Positions 1-8,483 of a DNA stretch of 11,269 nucleotides are shown here, piece by piece. Both the position numbers and the translations under genes were made by a program. Below the pieces are notes generated by a model that searched no databases, was not told the origin of the DNA, and saw nothing but the letters and a program-made list of their open reading frames with translations. Source of the DNA: Euperipatoides rowelli (taxonomy: Eukaryota; Onychophora; Udeonychophora; Euonychophora; Peripatopsidae); NCBI GenBank assembly GCA_003024985.2, contig PXIH01S0045652.1; one strand, written 5' to 3'. The stretch's first letter is position 1, and each line of letters opens with the position of its first letter.

Positions 1-637
1 TTTTTCATAACATAAGTATATAAAACAGTCCTGTGAATGGTATAGGAAAAGCAGGTCCCCGTCTTGGCTGACGTCTATCACACTAACCTGAGAAAGATGT
101 TAACCGAGACCCAATTTAGCATTTCTATTCTAAATATAGTCTAATTCTGGGTAGAATAAGGCTCAATTAGGGGGGAGGGCAGCCTTATGAGGTAGACTAT
201 GCAGCTCGGCGAAGCTATCGCGTCCAAGTATCGGACACATCTAACTTATCAAAATTTTACCAAATTCATTTATTTGATCATTATTATTGATACATTTGGA
301 TTATAATTATTAAATTAATTAAATTCTAATTCATGGTTGGTTTGAAGTTAGACAGTGCACTGCGGAAGGAGGATTTTTTAAGCTGTGTTTTTTTTTTTGT
401 TTGATGGGTGAAATATTTTTTTTAATTAGACCTAAAAAACACATGCTGAGAGCACGAGTAGAAAATCTATGTGATGCCCGAGGTTTTATTAAAATGACAA
501 TATAAGGTTTGGCTAGTTATTTTTTGGTTTGGCTACAAATTTATTTGCAGTTTGAGCCAAATTGCTAATAGTTCTAACATGCCAGCTTAAACATTTCTTT
601 ATATTTACACTAGAACTTTGTTCAAGTTGACGATGTT
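1..637. other. AT-rich flank without a recognisable gene
   Basis: No open frame with convincing splice sites or protein-like composition was found on either strand. Bases 30-240 are less AT-rich than the rest and could be the end of an old repeat, but nothing else in the window matches them and no terminal structure is visible. Bases 240-600 are plain AT-rich sequence with a T-run near 388-398. Confidence 0.5.
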
Positions 638-654
638 TGTGTGTGTGTGTGTGT
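638..654. repeat. (TG)n microsatellite
   Basis: An uninterrupted TG dinucleotide run of 17 bases. It is a simple repeat expected to vary in length between individuals, and no function is implied. Confidence 0.9.
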
Positions 655-673
655 AAAATGACAAGCTCCTAGT

Positions 674-806
674 CTTCCAAATAACATTTATTTTAGTCAC
701 ATGATTGAAAATTTCGACCTAAATTCCATAAAACATGCACAGTATGCGCTAGTGTTTGCAAGTCAAACTTGAAACAAAGCGTGAGAAAATAAATGTTATT
801 TCGAAG
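674..806. repeat. 133-bp inverted-repeat unit, possible small MITE
   Basis: A 21-base arm at 674-694 (starts CTTCCAAATAACATT) is the reverse complement of 786-806 with one mismatch, enclosing about 91 bases. The unit ends about 18 bases before LTR copy I. Such a structure could fold into a long hairpin and is the size of a small MITE or a solo foldback. I see no clear target-site duplication and no second copy here, so MITE identity is only a suggestion. Confidence 0.4.
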
Positions 807-824
807 ACATTAAGACACTAATAT

Positions 825-1153
825 TATCAGATACCAAAAGTGGTAAGGGCTTCACCAGGTCAAAGATAGCCAATCTCATAAAGTCTTCCACACCCATTTT
901 GACTCTATTCTATCGTGAGAGAAGCTATGTTTTAATTTACAATTAAGTTAGGTTTCCAACATGGTCCTTTCTGTTATTTACATGATTACACCTCTTTGAA
1001 GCAGCACTAATGCACACATGTGAGAGCACAATATAATCATAATAAATATAGAAATTATCTATTGGAAAGGGGAATCTTATTTACATCATTAGGAGTTTAG
1101 AGAGTTTTGAACATTAACTATTGCTAGTCTATTTTCATCAATCATATAACTCT
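825..1153 (-). mobile_element. LTR copy I, first part (retrotransposon LTR)
   Basis: From 827 the sequence TCAGATACCAAAAGTGGTAAG matches the start of LTR copy II at 4451, and similarity continues, diverged, through a CTCTATTCTATC-like block. The expected terminal TG is TA here (825-826). The copy stops at the N at 1154 and resumes at 2325, after segment B. With segment B and the duplicated 77 bases removed, the distance from the start to the CTAG landmark at 2437-2440 is 439 bases, against 436 in copy II. The strand is given as minus because the gag beside it reads on the minus strand. If both belong to one element, this would be its 3' LTR. Confidence 0.65.
1077..1153. repeat. 77-bp exact duplicate, left copy (probable contig-end overlap)
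   Basis: These 77 bases (TTATTTACATCATTAGG... to ...CATATAACTCT) recur without a difference at 2248-2324. The left copy stops exactly at the N at 1154. The right copy starts exactly after the N at 2247. Exact identity plus abutment to gap characters fits a graph overlap between contigs better than a biological duplication. Confidence 0.85.
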
Positions 1154-1154
1154 N
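1154..1154. other. Single-N assembly gap (A/B join)
   Basis: One ambiguous base lies directly after the 77-bp duplicated block. It most likely stands for a scaffold join of unknown true length rather than one uncertain base, so order across it should not be trusted. Confidence 0.75.
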
Positions 1155-1241
1155 TGAGTACCCAAAACTAAAATAATTCATTAATATTTAGTTTTGAAAT
1201 GATTACCTAATGAATTCTGTAAAAATTATAATAATTCTTAC

Positions 1242-1571
1242 CTGATACAGGTTCTAAGACAGAAATAGGTTCTATTTTAGGGGTCATAATGGTCTCTATA
1301 TTTTCTATAGGGGTCATCACTTCTGCGGACTCAACTGATGGGGAAATAATTGTTGATACTATAGTTGAATCTTCAGATCGTTGAGAAGTGGGTTCTATTT
1401 CACTACATTCCATGGGTTCTGCTGGTTCAATTAGAGCAGTAACAGATTCCAAACTTGTTGTAATTAATTGAGGAGTAGTAGCTGGTGTTTCAATAGGAAT
1501 AGGAGAGGGTGTTTGAATTTTTGGATTTGTAATTGGAGGAGCCCCCAGAAGTTTAGATAATGTCGGTGCAC
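1242..1571 (-). CDS. Coding exon of a BRD8-like gene (downstream exon)
   Basis: An internal exon of 330 bp, fully open, bounded by acceptor TTTTTAG before 1571 and a near-consensus donor CAG/GTAAGA after 1242. It begins and ends in phase 1. The peptide opens GAPTLSKLLGAPP, with the first Gly split across the intron, and becomes rich in Ser, Thr, Pro, Glu and Ile with recurring MTP motifs and acidic stretches. It has no fold that I recognise. The opening resembles the GAPTLSRLLEAG motif that I recall from the middle of vertebrate BRD8, a bromodomain subunit of the NuA4/TIP60 histone acetyltransferase complex that acts in the nucleus. The bromodomains themselves are not in this window. The exon call is strong; the family name rests on one short motif plus composition. 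The next exon downstream is not visible, probably because this contig is misplaced. Confidence 0.62.
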
Positions 1572-1956
1572 CTAAAAATTATTATATAAATTATGTTACT
1601 TATAAACAACAATATATTAAAAAATAAAGCCCAATATGTAAATAATTTCCAAATAAAATTACTGCCCTGAAACACAAAATGAAATAGGATTTTGTTTTTA
1701 AGGGTTGAAATATCTGAAATGTTTATAGAACCTACTATATATATTATAAAGTTGTAAAAAAAAAATTTAAAAGATAACCAATTGTAATTAATAAAAAAAA
1801 AATTAAAAATATAGATTTCAATATCTAAATTGCAAGGTGTTTTGAATCAAAGCTAATATATTAATTTGAAAATCAAGCCACTTTTAACATGCAATAATGA
1901 TGTTTATTAAAAAATAATAAACATTTTTTCTTAAAAATAATTAACCATATTCATAC
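1572..1956 (-). other. Intron between the two BRD8-like exons
   Basis: A 385-bp AT-rich intron with donor G/GTATGA at its 5' end (1956-1955) and acceptor TTTTTAG at its 3' end (1573-1572). Both flanking exons are phase 1 here, so the split GGT codon restores an uninterrupted frame. It contains A/T homopolymer runs and no other feature. Confidence 0.6.
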
Positions 1957-2197
1957 CAGCTGAAGGAGAAGTAAGAACTTGTACAGGTGGAAAAATTTTG
2001 ACAGGTGTTGAAGTAATAGGCGTAATTGGGGTTGAAACTTCAGGGGCAATGAATGATGACTTTGGTGTCATAACGATAGCCTCACTTATTTCGGAACTGC
2101 TCATTAAATTCAAGTCAAGAGAAGTTGAAATAGTATTAGTCTTTAAGCTACTAGATGATGCTATAGAAGTAACTTCATCTATGACATCCTGGAATTC
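1957..2197 (-). CDS. Coding exon of a BRD8-like gene (upstream exon)
   Basis: A 241-bp open exon. The acceptor has a pyrimidine tract (CTCTTTTTATAG before 2197) and the donor is G/GTATGA after 1957. It starts in phase 0 (first residues EFQDVIDEVTS) and ends in phase 1, joining in frame to the exon at 1571-1242. The peptide is about 80 residues of Ser/Thr/Pro-rich, probably disordered sequence: a short acidic start, a Ser cluster, then repeated TPI/TSTP motifs ending LTSPSAG. The Ala/Ser-Gly run just before GAPTLS parallels what I recall of BRD8. A Met inside the exon is not a start, because the frame is open upstream to the splice acceptor. Neither earlier exons nor the promoter are present, since the contig ends at the N at 2247. 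Confidence 0.58.
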
Positions 2198-2246
2198 CTA
2201 TAAAAAGAGATAATTATTTAATAAAATAGTAAATCTTTAATAAAAA

Positions 2247-2247
2247 N
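2247..2247. other. Single-N assembly gap (B/C join)
   Basis: One ambiguous base stands immediately before the second copy of the 77-bp duplicate. With the N at 1154 it encloses the 1,092-bp segment carrying the BRD8-like exons. Confidence 0.75.
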
Positions 2248-2324
2248 TTATTTACATCATTAGGAGTTTAGAGAGTTTTGAACATTAACTATTGCTAGTC
2301 TATTTTCATCAATCATATAACTCT
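2248..2324. repeat. 77-bp exact duplicate, right copy
   Basis: Identical over 77 bases to 1077-1153 and starting directly after an N. Sequence after 2324 continues LTR copy I, so this copy and the left one probably represent a single locus counted twice. Confidence 0.85.
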
Positions 2325-3019
2325 AATGTCTGAAATTAGATTATATAAATGATCATATTTATGAACTTACCAGTGCACGTGTGTGTAGGCAAGCCTAGAA
2401 ACAGCGCTTCATACCAAGCCATAAATACAATCCTGACTAGAAATTACCTTTATTATATCCACATGTAGTTTGCATAAGGGACTCCTTGTTAAGTCAAGCA
2501 AGATTAAATGCAAACCCATGGTACAAATCGGAAAGATAAATTCTGGGGAAAATCACCAATTATATATCAATTCATCAAAACTAGTCACTGTTTGCACTTA
2601 CATGCAAATGTCTGAATTCGAAGAGCTAATTCTAACACATCTACATGCAAGTAAAAGTAAACACTAACCTTCCACATGAATTGATAAATAATGAACAGGG
2701 TTCTTATAGTGCAAATTGCTGGTTATAATCTCTTATTATATCTAAAATTAATAGGCACAATCAGAAGAGAAATTAGGGAATTCTAGGTAAATAAGCCTAA
2801 CTAGACAAATTCGACCTAGCTCAGCCGATAGGTACAAGGAGGCGAAAGAAGGGAATTCTTTATTATTCCTTGATCCTGATAGAGAGGACCAAGTACCACA
2901 CCCGTCGCTCATTCGCCTAGGAAAGCATCTGGAAAAAAAACAAGTCATTTCGATAGCGAAAAATCAAGCTCACACAAACAAAATTTAATTTGACAAGCAA
3001 TCATGTTTATAAATAACAT
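2325..3019 (-). mobile_element. LTR copy I, second part
   Basis: This continues the LTR that begins at 825. It is clearly similar to copy II around 4881-5440 (shared landmarks ACTTACATGCAAATGTC, ATCTACATGCAAG, AGGTACCACCCG-like) and much closer, roughly nine bases in ten by eye, to copy III from 6567 to about 6985. Small open frames at 2470-2667 (plus) and 2748-2948 (minus) lie within it and are not conserved in the other copies. Similarity fades after the block CAATCATGTTTAT near 3015. The remaining 600 or so bases seen in copy II are missing, so this LTR appears truncated on its gag side. Confidence 0.7.
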
Positions 3020-3192
3020 GAAATGAGCTTAATCAATAAGCTCAATAAATATAGCCAATCTCAAAAATTTACATGAAGGAAACTAACCCTATCGAATTTG
3101 CATCGTCTAGTGTCAAATCTTAACTTACGCCTAAACGCATGGGAACGCGCCAAAAGCGGAGGAAATTAACTATGTTGTTATCCCATCTACTG
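3020..3192. other. Junction between truncated LTR copy I and gag remnant
   Basis: About 170 bases that match neither the other LTR copies convincingly nor an open gag frame. This is where most of the internal region (pol would be expected here) and the gag-side part of the LTR must have been lost, if copies I and II belong to one element. No gene is seen. Confidence 0.4.
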
Positions 3193-4149
3193 TTAACATA
3201 CCCACTGAGCAAGCTGCAAATGTTGAGTTTGTTGACCCAAGATTGGACTTGTAATTATAAAGCGAAGAACCTCAGTGTGTAGGCAGACTACTGCACTTTC
3301 ATTGGTGCCCTGTCTACAGGCACAAAATAATTTTCTGGTCTGTTCTTTGTCTAACTGTAGAGAAAAAAGTTTAATAAGGTCGGGTAGTTGCTCTTTTATC
3401 GTCAGTAAACCCCAGCTTCCCAAACCTGACAAGTACAGTACATAGCTTTGGCCTTGCCTACTATCTTTTTTTCGAGTATAGACCTTGCTTTCTCCTCAGG
3501 CCATTTATATTGCCCTATTAAGGCCCTGAACTCAGTGACAAACCTTTCTATTCCGAATACATCATCTTCCAAAATTTTGAATGTGATGAGCTTGGATATG
3601 GAATCATGGCTACCTCCCCTGAGCCAGTCATCCGGTATCTGGCAAATCACATTGGTAGCGTTACTATTACCAATATTTGTCCCCCCTTTGTTGCAGTTGC
3701 AACTAGTGCATGCCTCCACCTTTATATTTTTTATAGGTGGGTAACATTTCCATTTGTTATTTACTCGGAAGGCCTCAACGTTATCGAAATTTCTAGCAGT
3801 ATCGATAATATCAGGTCTACTCGATACTTTATCTACAAAAGTATCAGAAATAATTTTCTGTGGGGCTGCAATTGGTGTAGAGGTACTCAAACATTCTACT
3901 ACACTTGATAATTCCAACATAAGCCTATCTACAGAGTTCCTTAGGAGATCAATTTCATTATCTTGATCCTCTAAGTTTCCCCTTAAAGCTACAATTAATT
4001 CATTTTTTCTTTAACTCTTGCTTCAAGAATTCATCGACCTCGAGATTCTTCTCACTCATTCTCCTCAAATCCGAGCTCTTGGATTCTTCAATTACACCAG
4101 CGTGGGCACCATCAGTTGTTTACTCTGCACTTGATTTTACATCAGACAT
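3193..4149 (-). pseudogene. Broken gag of a Ty3/gypsy-type LTR retrotransposon
   Basis: Gag would form the capsid-like particle of the retrotransposon in the cytoplasm. Reading leftwards, a likely start at 4149 (MSDVK) is followed by an in-frame TAA at 4122-4120. The same frame then shows a charged helical stretch (EFLKQELKK). An A-run near 4004-4014 shifts the frame to a coiled-coil-like segment (LEDQDNEIDLLRNSVDRL) and the longest open part, 3920-3402. That part has a CxxCxC cluster and a capsid-type block, FRALIGQYKWPEEKARSILE then a KAKAMY motif, which fits the F..L...Y.W..E.A...L pattern of gypsy capsids. It stops at TGA 3404-3402. A second shift leads into 3432-3193, with GSWGLLTIKEQL and a CRQGTNES stretch of the kind seen in gypsy gag. 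No zinc knuckle, protease or polymerase follows. One stop and two shifts make it inactive. Confidence 0.68.
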
Positions 4150-4448
4150 CTTAATATTATATAAAATTTCACAAAAACTTTGACTTTAATAAAATTTATC
4201 TCTAAAAAATTGTTTGTGTGCACCTAGTGATTTCCTATATCGAAATGACTATACCGTTCGTTGTGGGATTGACTAAAATCAAAACAAACATGGCGTGACA
4301 GTTTAAAGAATACGATTTACCTAAAATTTTTGTGGACGCCACTTCAAGTAAAATTACATACATGAAGCAATAAAATATATTAAAATTGATATCAGAAGAT
4401 GCATAAAATTCAAAAAATCCTGTCACCAAGCCAATTTTCCTTCCTATA
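4150..4448 (-). other. Leader between LTR copy II and the gag start
   Basis: About 300 bases between the probable gag start and the end of LTR copy II, where a retrotransposon has its untranslated leader and primer-binding site. On the minus strand a TGGTGACAGG string (4428-4419) begins 20 bases inside the LTR end. TGG is how primer-binding sites start, but the distance is larger than usual and I cannot match it to a particular tRNA. A small minus-strand open frame here (4235-4429) looks accidental. Confidence 0.4.
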
Positions 4449-6168
4449 TGTCAGATACCAAAAGTGGTAAGGCTTTGTCGGCCTGACCAGAGGCCTCCTC
4501 ATAGAGCTCCCCGCCCCATTTTTTTTTGCTCTATCCTATCTTGAGAAGGACTATTTAGACTAAGCAAGCTAATTTAGCATCCTAGCATGACAACTTCCTT
4601 TATATCCGTACAACTACTTAACTCCGAAACTGGCTCAAATTTCGTGGAAGAATACATAGCCATAACTAATACTGAATATGTCTACTAAGATGGGGGGGGG
4701 GATGTCTTGACTCTATCTTCACAGTTTGTAAAATAATGCCCATTCATTGATATAGAATGCACATAATCTACAAGAATCTGGCTTATAGGAGCTTGACCTC
4801 TTCCATTGGTCGTATATGTAGCCTACCAATAGCACTTGTGCCTTAGCAGCGTGCCTCTATATTCCAATCTACAAATATAACCCTAACTAGGAAATACCTT
4901 TAATATCTCCACAGCCTCGGCTTGGGGGACTCCGCGCAAGAAGCACGCAATATCTCAATACATCCTGATTGCTACAGATCGGAGAGGTATATTCCGGGAT
5001 AAATCACATGGTAAATACCAAATCTCCATCACTAGTCTCTACTTACACTTACATGCAAATGTCCAAATTACAAATCACTAATTTAAACATATCTACATGC
5101 AAGCTAGGCAAGCAGAGGATACTCCGAAGATGTGATATTTACCGAAAAATTGGCCTGATTGTGCCAATTTCAGGCAGAAACTCTCATGAGGGTTAATAAA
5201 CTAGCACAATCTGACAAAAACAAAGGAAAGCTAACTAAAATCCTGACGAAATATCAACCCGATCCGGCTGACTAGGGATTAAGAAGGGGGGATTATCTCT
5301 TTACTATCCCTGCCCCGATTGAAAGGTCCAGGTACCACCCGTCTCGCGATCGCTAAGGAAGACATTCAATATTTAGCATCTACACACACACAAACACGTC
5401 ACAGTTTAGCAGAAATTCATGTTTATTTGCTTAGAAAATAGAATAACAACAATTTCCTTTCCCATATTCAAAATTACAATTAATATCTCTTCTTTTGTTT
5501 ACAATCATATAATTTCAACAAGATTACGCTGCAGAGAGATTAGAAAGATAAAGAGGGGGAAATTTGGAGCATAGCCAATGGAACTTGGGCAAAGAGGGTT
5601 TTAAATGGGACAGTTCTTAAGATTTAAAGTCTGTAAAAAGTCAATTTCACTATTGTGGGAATTTCTGTGGCAATTTCAAGAAAAAGTCTTTAACTGCGAG
5701 TTTAGGTAGATGGGTTGCGGCTGTATCAGCGAGAAATAATTGCTGATGAAAAGTTGCTAGAAAGGTTTGAGTTCTATGGTAACTTCGGACTAAATATTGG
5801 TTGTTCATGGCTGGTGGTTGAGACGTGGTTTACTGGAGGGCAGCTAAGGTCTTTCGGTTGACATTGTGAACTTCCCGGATGATTAGCTAGGGAATCCGCA
5901 CCGATTTGCATCCATTCTATTCCTCCTCTACATCATTCTACAATCAGGAGTCCAACTTTTGTATCTTTCTCTCTCTCCTAATCAATTTCTTAATCAATCA
6001 ATCATTCAATCAATTTAATTCATTTTATTAATTTCTCTTATTAATCTTGAATCTGCCTCTGCAGCCCTTTTTGTACTCCCGGGTTGCCACCAGCGTTTTT
6101 CCCAGTGTTGATTTCATCGTGATAGGTTGTTATCGTATGCCATCTGTATTATGTAGATTATGGTGACA
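4449..6168 (-). mobile_element. LTR copy II, near full-length (about 1.72 kb)
   Basis: The proposed boundaries are TGTCA at 4449-4453 and TGACA at 6164-6168, a perfect 5-base inverted pair of the TG...CA type typical of LTRs. The left end matches copy I at 827. The right end (GGTGACA) matches copy III at 7611-7617. Internal landmarks are shared with both copies in the same order. It lies on the 5' side of the minus-strand gag, so it would be that element's 5' LTR. It contains a run of ten Gs at 4692-4701 and a pyrimidine and AATC-rich simple stretch near 5966-6020. No coding frame in it is conserved between copies. The five bases outside it (TTAGT) do not match those outside copy I (AATAT), so an intact target-site duplication is not shown. 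Confidence 0.65.
5966..6020. repeat. Simple-sequence stretch: (TC)n then (AATC)n
   Basis: A short CT-rich run (TCTTTCTCTCTCTCC) is followed by imperfect AATC/ATTC tetranucleotide repeats. It lies inside LTR copy II and appears to have expanded there, since copy III has no comparable block. Confidence 0.6.
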
Positions 6169-6378
6169 TTAGTGCTGCAGAAGCTCCACCAAGTGAGGAA
6201 AACTGCAATGAATTTCTAGCAATGAAGCTTCAGAGAATAACTGAGTTGTAACCATAGTAACAGTAGCTTAGACGAATATAGTGTTAAAAATCACAAATTA
6301 ATAGGTGCAACATAGTTCTTTTCATTGTTCATAAATTCTCCAATCATGATTGTAATTCTTATATTCTTTTTGTTTTAG

Positions 6379-6497
6379 GGCCGGGTATCCAGGTTAGCTA
6401 TGAAGGGGGCCATGCTCCGCAAGGGACATTAAAGTCACATTATAAATGGAAAGATGATAGTCATAGCTTAAATTGCACACATAAAATCAATAAATAA
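6379..6497 (+). CDS. Possible terminal coding exon, unknown product
   Basis: A strong acceptor (TTCTTTTTGTTTTAG at 6364-6378) precedes a 119-bp stretch that, read in phase 1, is open to TAA at 6495-6497. It encodes about 39 residues, from a split Gly through PGIQVSYEGGHAPQ to LNCTHKINK. An AATAAA lies at 6489-6494, overlapping the end of the reading frame. I do not recognise the peptide. The phase fits the donor of the candidate exon at 9319-9413, but that exon lies downstream as assembled. Its second half falls inside the 87-bp duplicate shared with 9425-9511. Without homologues it could be a chance open frame behind a chance acceptor. Confidence 0.28.
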
Positions 6498-6509
6498 CTG
6501 AAAATTAAT
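6423..6509. repeat. 87-bp exact duplicate, left copy (probable contig-end overlap)
   Basis: These bases start GGGACATTAAAGTC and recur exactly at 9425-9511. The left copy ends at the N at 6510. The right copy starts after the N at 9424. The arrangement is the same as for the 77-bp duplicate and suggests block C runs directly into block E. Confidence 0.85.
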
Positions 6510-6510
6510 N
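6510..6510. other. Single-N assembly gap (C/D join)
   Basis: An ambiguous base between the 87-bp duplicate and a hAT transposon end. A contig stopping inside a dispersed transposon is a common cause of such a break. Confidence 0.75.
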
Positions 6511-6566
6511 ACTAGATGGCATATAGGGCCGCATGTGGCCCCCGGGCCGCGTGTTTGAGACCCCTG
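6511..6566. mobile_element. Terminal fragment of a hAT-superfamily DNA transposon
   Basis: Read on the minus strand from 6566, the sequence begins CAGGGGTCTCAAACACGCGG and continues into GC-rich GGCCC/CCGGG motifs. This is the characteristic terminal inverted repeat style of many animal hAT elements. Only 56 bases are present before the N, so neither transposase nor the opposite end can be seen. It directly abuts LTR copy III at a point where copies I and II run on uninterrupted, so it inserted into that LTR. The GC content contrasts sharply with its surroundings. Confidence 0.72.
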
Positions 6567-6574
6567 ACTTAGAT
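6567..6574. repeat. Likely 8-bp hAT target site (ACTTAGAT)
   Basis: The eight bases next to the transposon end correspond to ACTTACAT in LTR copies I and II. hAT elements duplicate 8 bp, and the central TA fits the preference known for one hAT subgroup (Buster type). The second copy of the duplication should lie beyond the missing part of the transposon and is not in the window. Confidence 0.5.
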
Positions 6575-7617
6575 GCAAATGTCTGAATTCGAAGGGCTAA
6601 TTCTAACACATCTGCATGCAAGTAAAAGTAAACACTAACCTTCCACATGAATTGATAAATAATGAACAGGGTTCTTATTGTGCAAATTGCTGGTTATAAT
6701 CTCTTATTATATCTAAAATTAATAGGGACAATCAGAACAGAAATTAGGGAATTCTAGCTAAATAAGCCTAACTAGACCAATTCGATCCAGCTCAGCCTAT
6801 AGGAATAAGGAGAAAGAAAGAATGGAATTATTTATTATTCCTTGATCCTGATAGAGAGGACCAAGTACCACCCCGTCACGCGTTCGCCTAGGAAAGCATC
6901 TGAAAAAAAGCGAGTCATTTCGATAGCGAAAAATCAAGCTCACACAAACAAAATTTAATTTAACAAGCAATCATGTTTATTTACTTAGACCAATAAATAA
7001 CAGTAATAACCATTCCCAAAATTTTATAGAAAGTTTCCCAAAATAATAAATTTTAAGAATTTGCTTTAGCTAGATTACGTTTATCATATGTTAGAGTATA
7101 GCCAGCCTATGACTTTGGATAATAGAATAGTCTATGGGCTCAAAGTTTTATTTTCTTGCTAAATTGGTAATTCAAATCAAATTTAATGAAAATTAAAGGA
7201 GTTTATTTATTAAATTCTCTTGTTAAACAATCAAAGCCATCATTCTAATATCGGATTTTATATTATTGATCGTAAGATTTAATGGAAATGTGTTGATGGA
7301 AAGCAATTGGATGAATTTAATTATTGTTGGAAATAAATTTTCACCACTTGTAGTGATAATTTAAACATCGGACAATGTTCAAACATGGGATCTAGACTAA
7401 AGATTACAGTACCAAATTTGTGTCTCATCTCCAGTTGTTTCTTAGGGAGATGATTTCAGACACAAATCTGGAAAATTTTTGTCCCCATCACCACAAAATT
7501 TCAGCTGCAGCTAATTTTATATTGTCTCAGTTGCCAGGAGCATCTACTTGCTTGTTAACATCTTCTTGATTGGCTGGTCCTTCAACTACGATTTCCGGTG
7601 TTCAAGAATAGGTGACA
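6567..7617 (-). mobile_element. LTR copy III, interrupted on the left by the hAT element
   Basis: From 6567 to about 6985 it is nearly the same as copy I (2593-3012). Further right it follows copy II loosely, through CATGTTTATTT, AGATTACG and ATAGCCA landmarks, to a GGTGACA end at 7611-7617. Its length from the ACTTA landmark, 1,051 bases, is close to the 1,122 bases in copy II. The first 600 or so bases of the LTR are absent because the contig begins in the inserted transposon. No gag or pol lies beside it, so it may be a solo or partial copy. Orientation follows the gag next to copy II. Confidence 0.6.
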
Positions 7618-8483
7618 TCATTCGTTTAGTAGCTCCACCAGGTGAGTAGAAGAGACATTAGAATTTCAAAATATGAAAAATTTAGCTTAGAGTAGAAGGA
7701 TATGATTTGCAGAGTAGACTAGCTTTGATTAATTTCACGTAAATTTTATGATAGCTTTTCGAAATCTGAGATTTATTTAAATCATAAGAAGCTCGGCACA
7801 TTTATATTTCAGTTAAATTAAACTTTTTATCTCATGATTAGAGTTCAATGGTAAATTTTGGGTTTAAGTCATAGGCTGGCTGAATGCTGGCCATAATCAG
7901 GTAAACTTAATCAATAAAGTTACATACACTTTACATTAATAAAATAATAAATAATTTACATTGATATATACTTTTATAGATTCTGAAACCATTTTTTGAC
8001 AAAGATTGTACCAAAAACTGTTTATCGCCTATCCAAAACAAATTCAATATTTATGAAAAACAAAGCAAACTATTAAATGTACAAAAGAATTCTAATATTG
8101 TAAATATAACTTGTAGCCTACCTAGACTCTCACTTGGTCCCAGAGTAGAACTAAACATTTTTAGTAAAAATTAAAGATAACCAAACACTTCAACAATTGT
8201 GAGGTCTGAGAAACTATTTCAAAACATAGGAATGAAAGGTATGAATATAGTTTTCATTCTGTAGTTTATCTACATTGTATATAGATAAACTACATACAAT
8301 GTACTGTAGATATTAATCGCCATAGTTAGGTTTAGTTTAACAATTAATAATTAATTATTAAGTATGCCTCTGAATGGATTCAAAATAGGCTAAGCAAAAA
8401 AGTGAAATTTCCAGGATTTTGTTTTATAGTTTTGATAAACCGAGATTTTCAAAAGTCCTTAAACCTCTTATTGGGATTCTGAG
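7618..8483. other. AT-rich region without a recognised gene
   Basis: No supported exon on either strand. The first 20 or so bases still resemble the sequence beyond LTR copy II (GCTCCACCAGGTGAG). The rest is ordinary AT-rich DNA with the palindromic hairpin cluster at 8261-8303. Confidence 0.5.
8261..8303. repeat. Overlapping hairpins (two alternative inverted repeats)
   Basis: Bases 8261-8272 pair with 8282-8293 over 12 perfect positions with a 9-base loop. Bases 8271-8280 pair with 8294-8303 over 10 perfect positions. The two pairings share bases, so they exclude each other. This may be the end of a small foldback element or an old palindromic duplication; no function is shown. Confidence 0.55.

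Noticed and set aside
1998-2213. 71-codon plus-strand open frame
   Set aside because: It is antisense to the upstream BRD8-like exon, which has both splice sites and a frame continuing into the next exon.
2470-2948. Small open frames in LTR copy I (plus 2470-2667, minus 2748-2948)
   Set aside because: They lie in an LTR and their frames are not preserved in copies II and III.
3448-3966. Plus-strand open frames of 70-100 codons
   Set aside because: They are antisense to the longest part of the gag remnant and have no protein-like motif.
4969-5196. 75-codon plus-strand open frame in LTR copy II
   Set aside because: It lies in an LTR and is not conserved as coding sequence in the related copy I region.
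820-6173. Target-site duplication around the whole retrotransposon
   Set aside because: The 5-bp flanks of copy I and copy II (AATAT and TTAGT) differ, so no duplication can be claimed.
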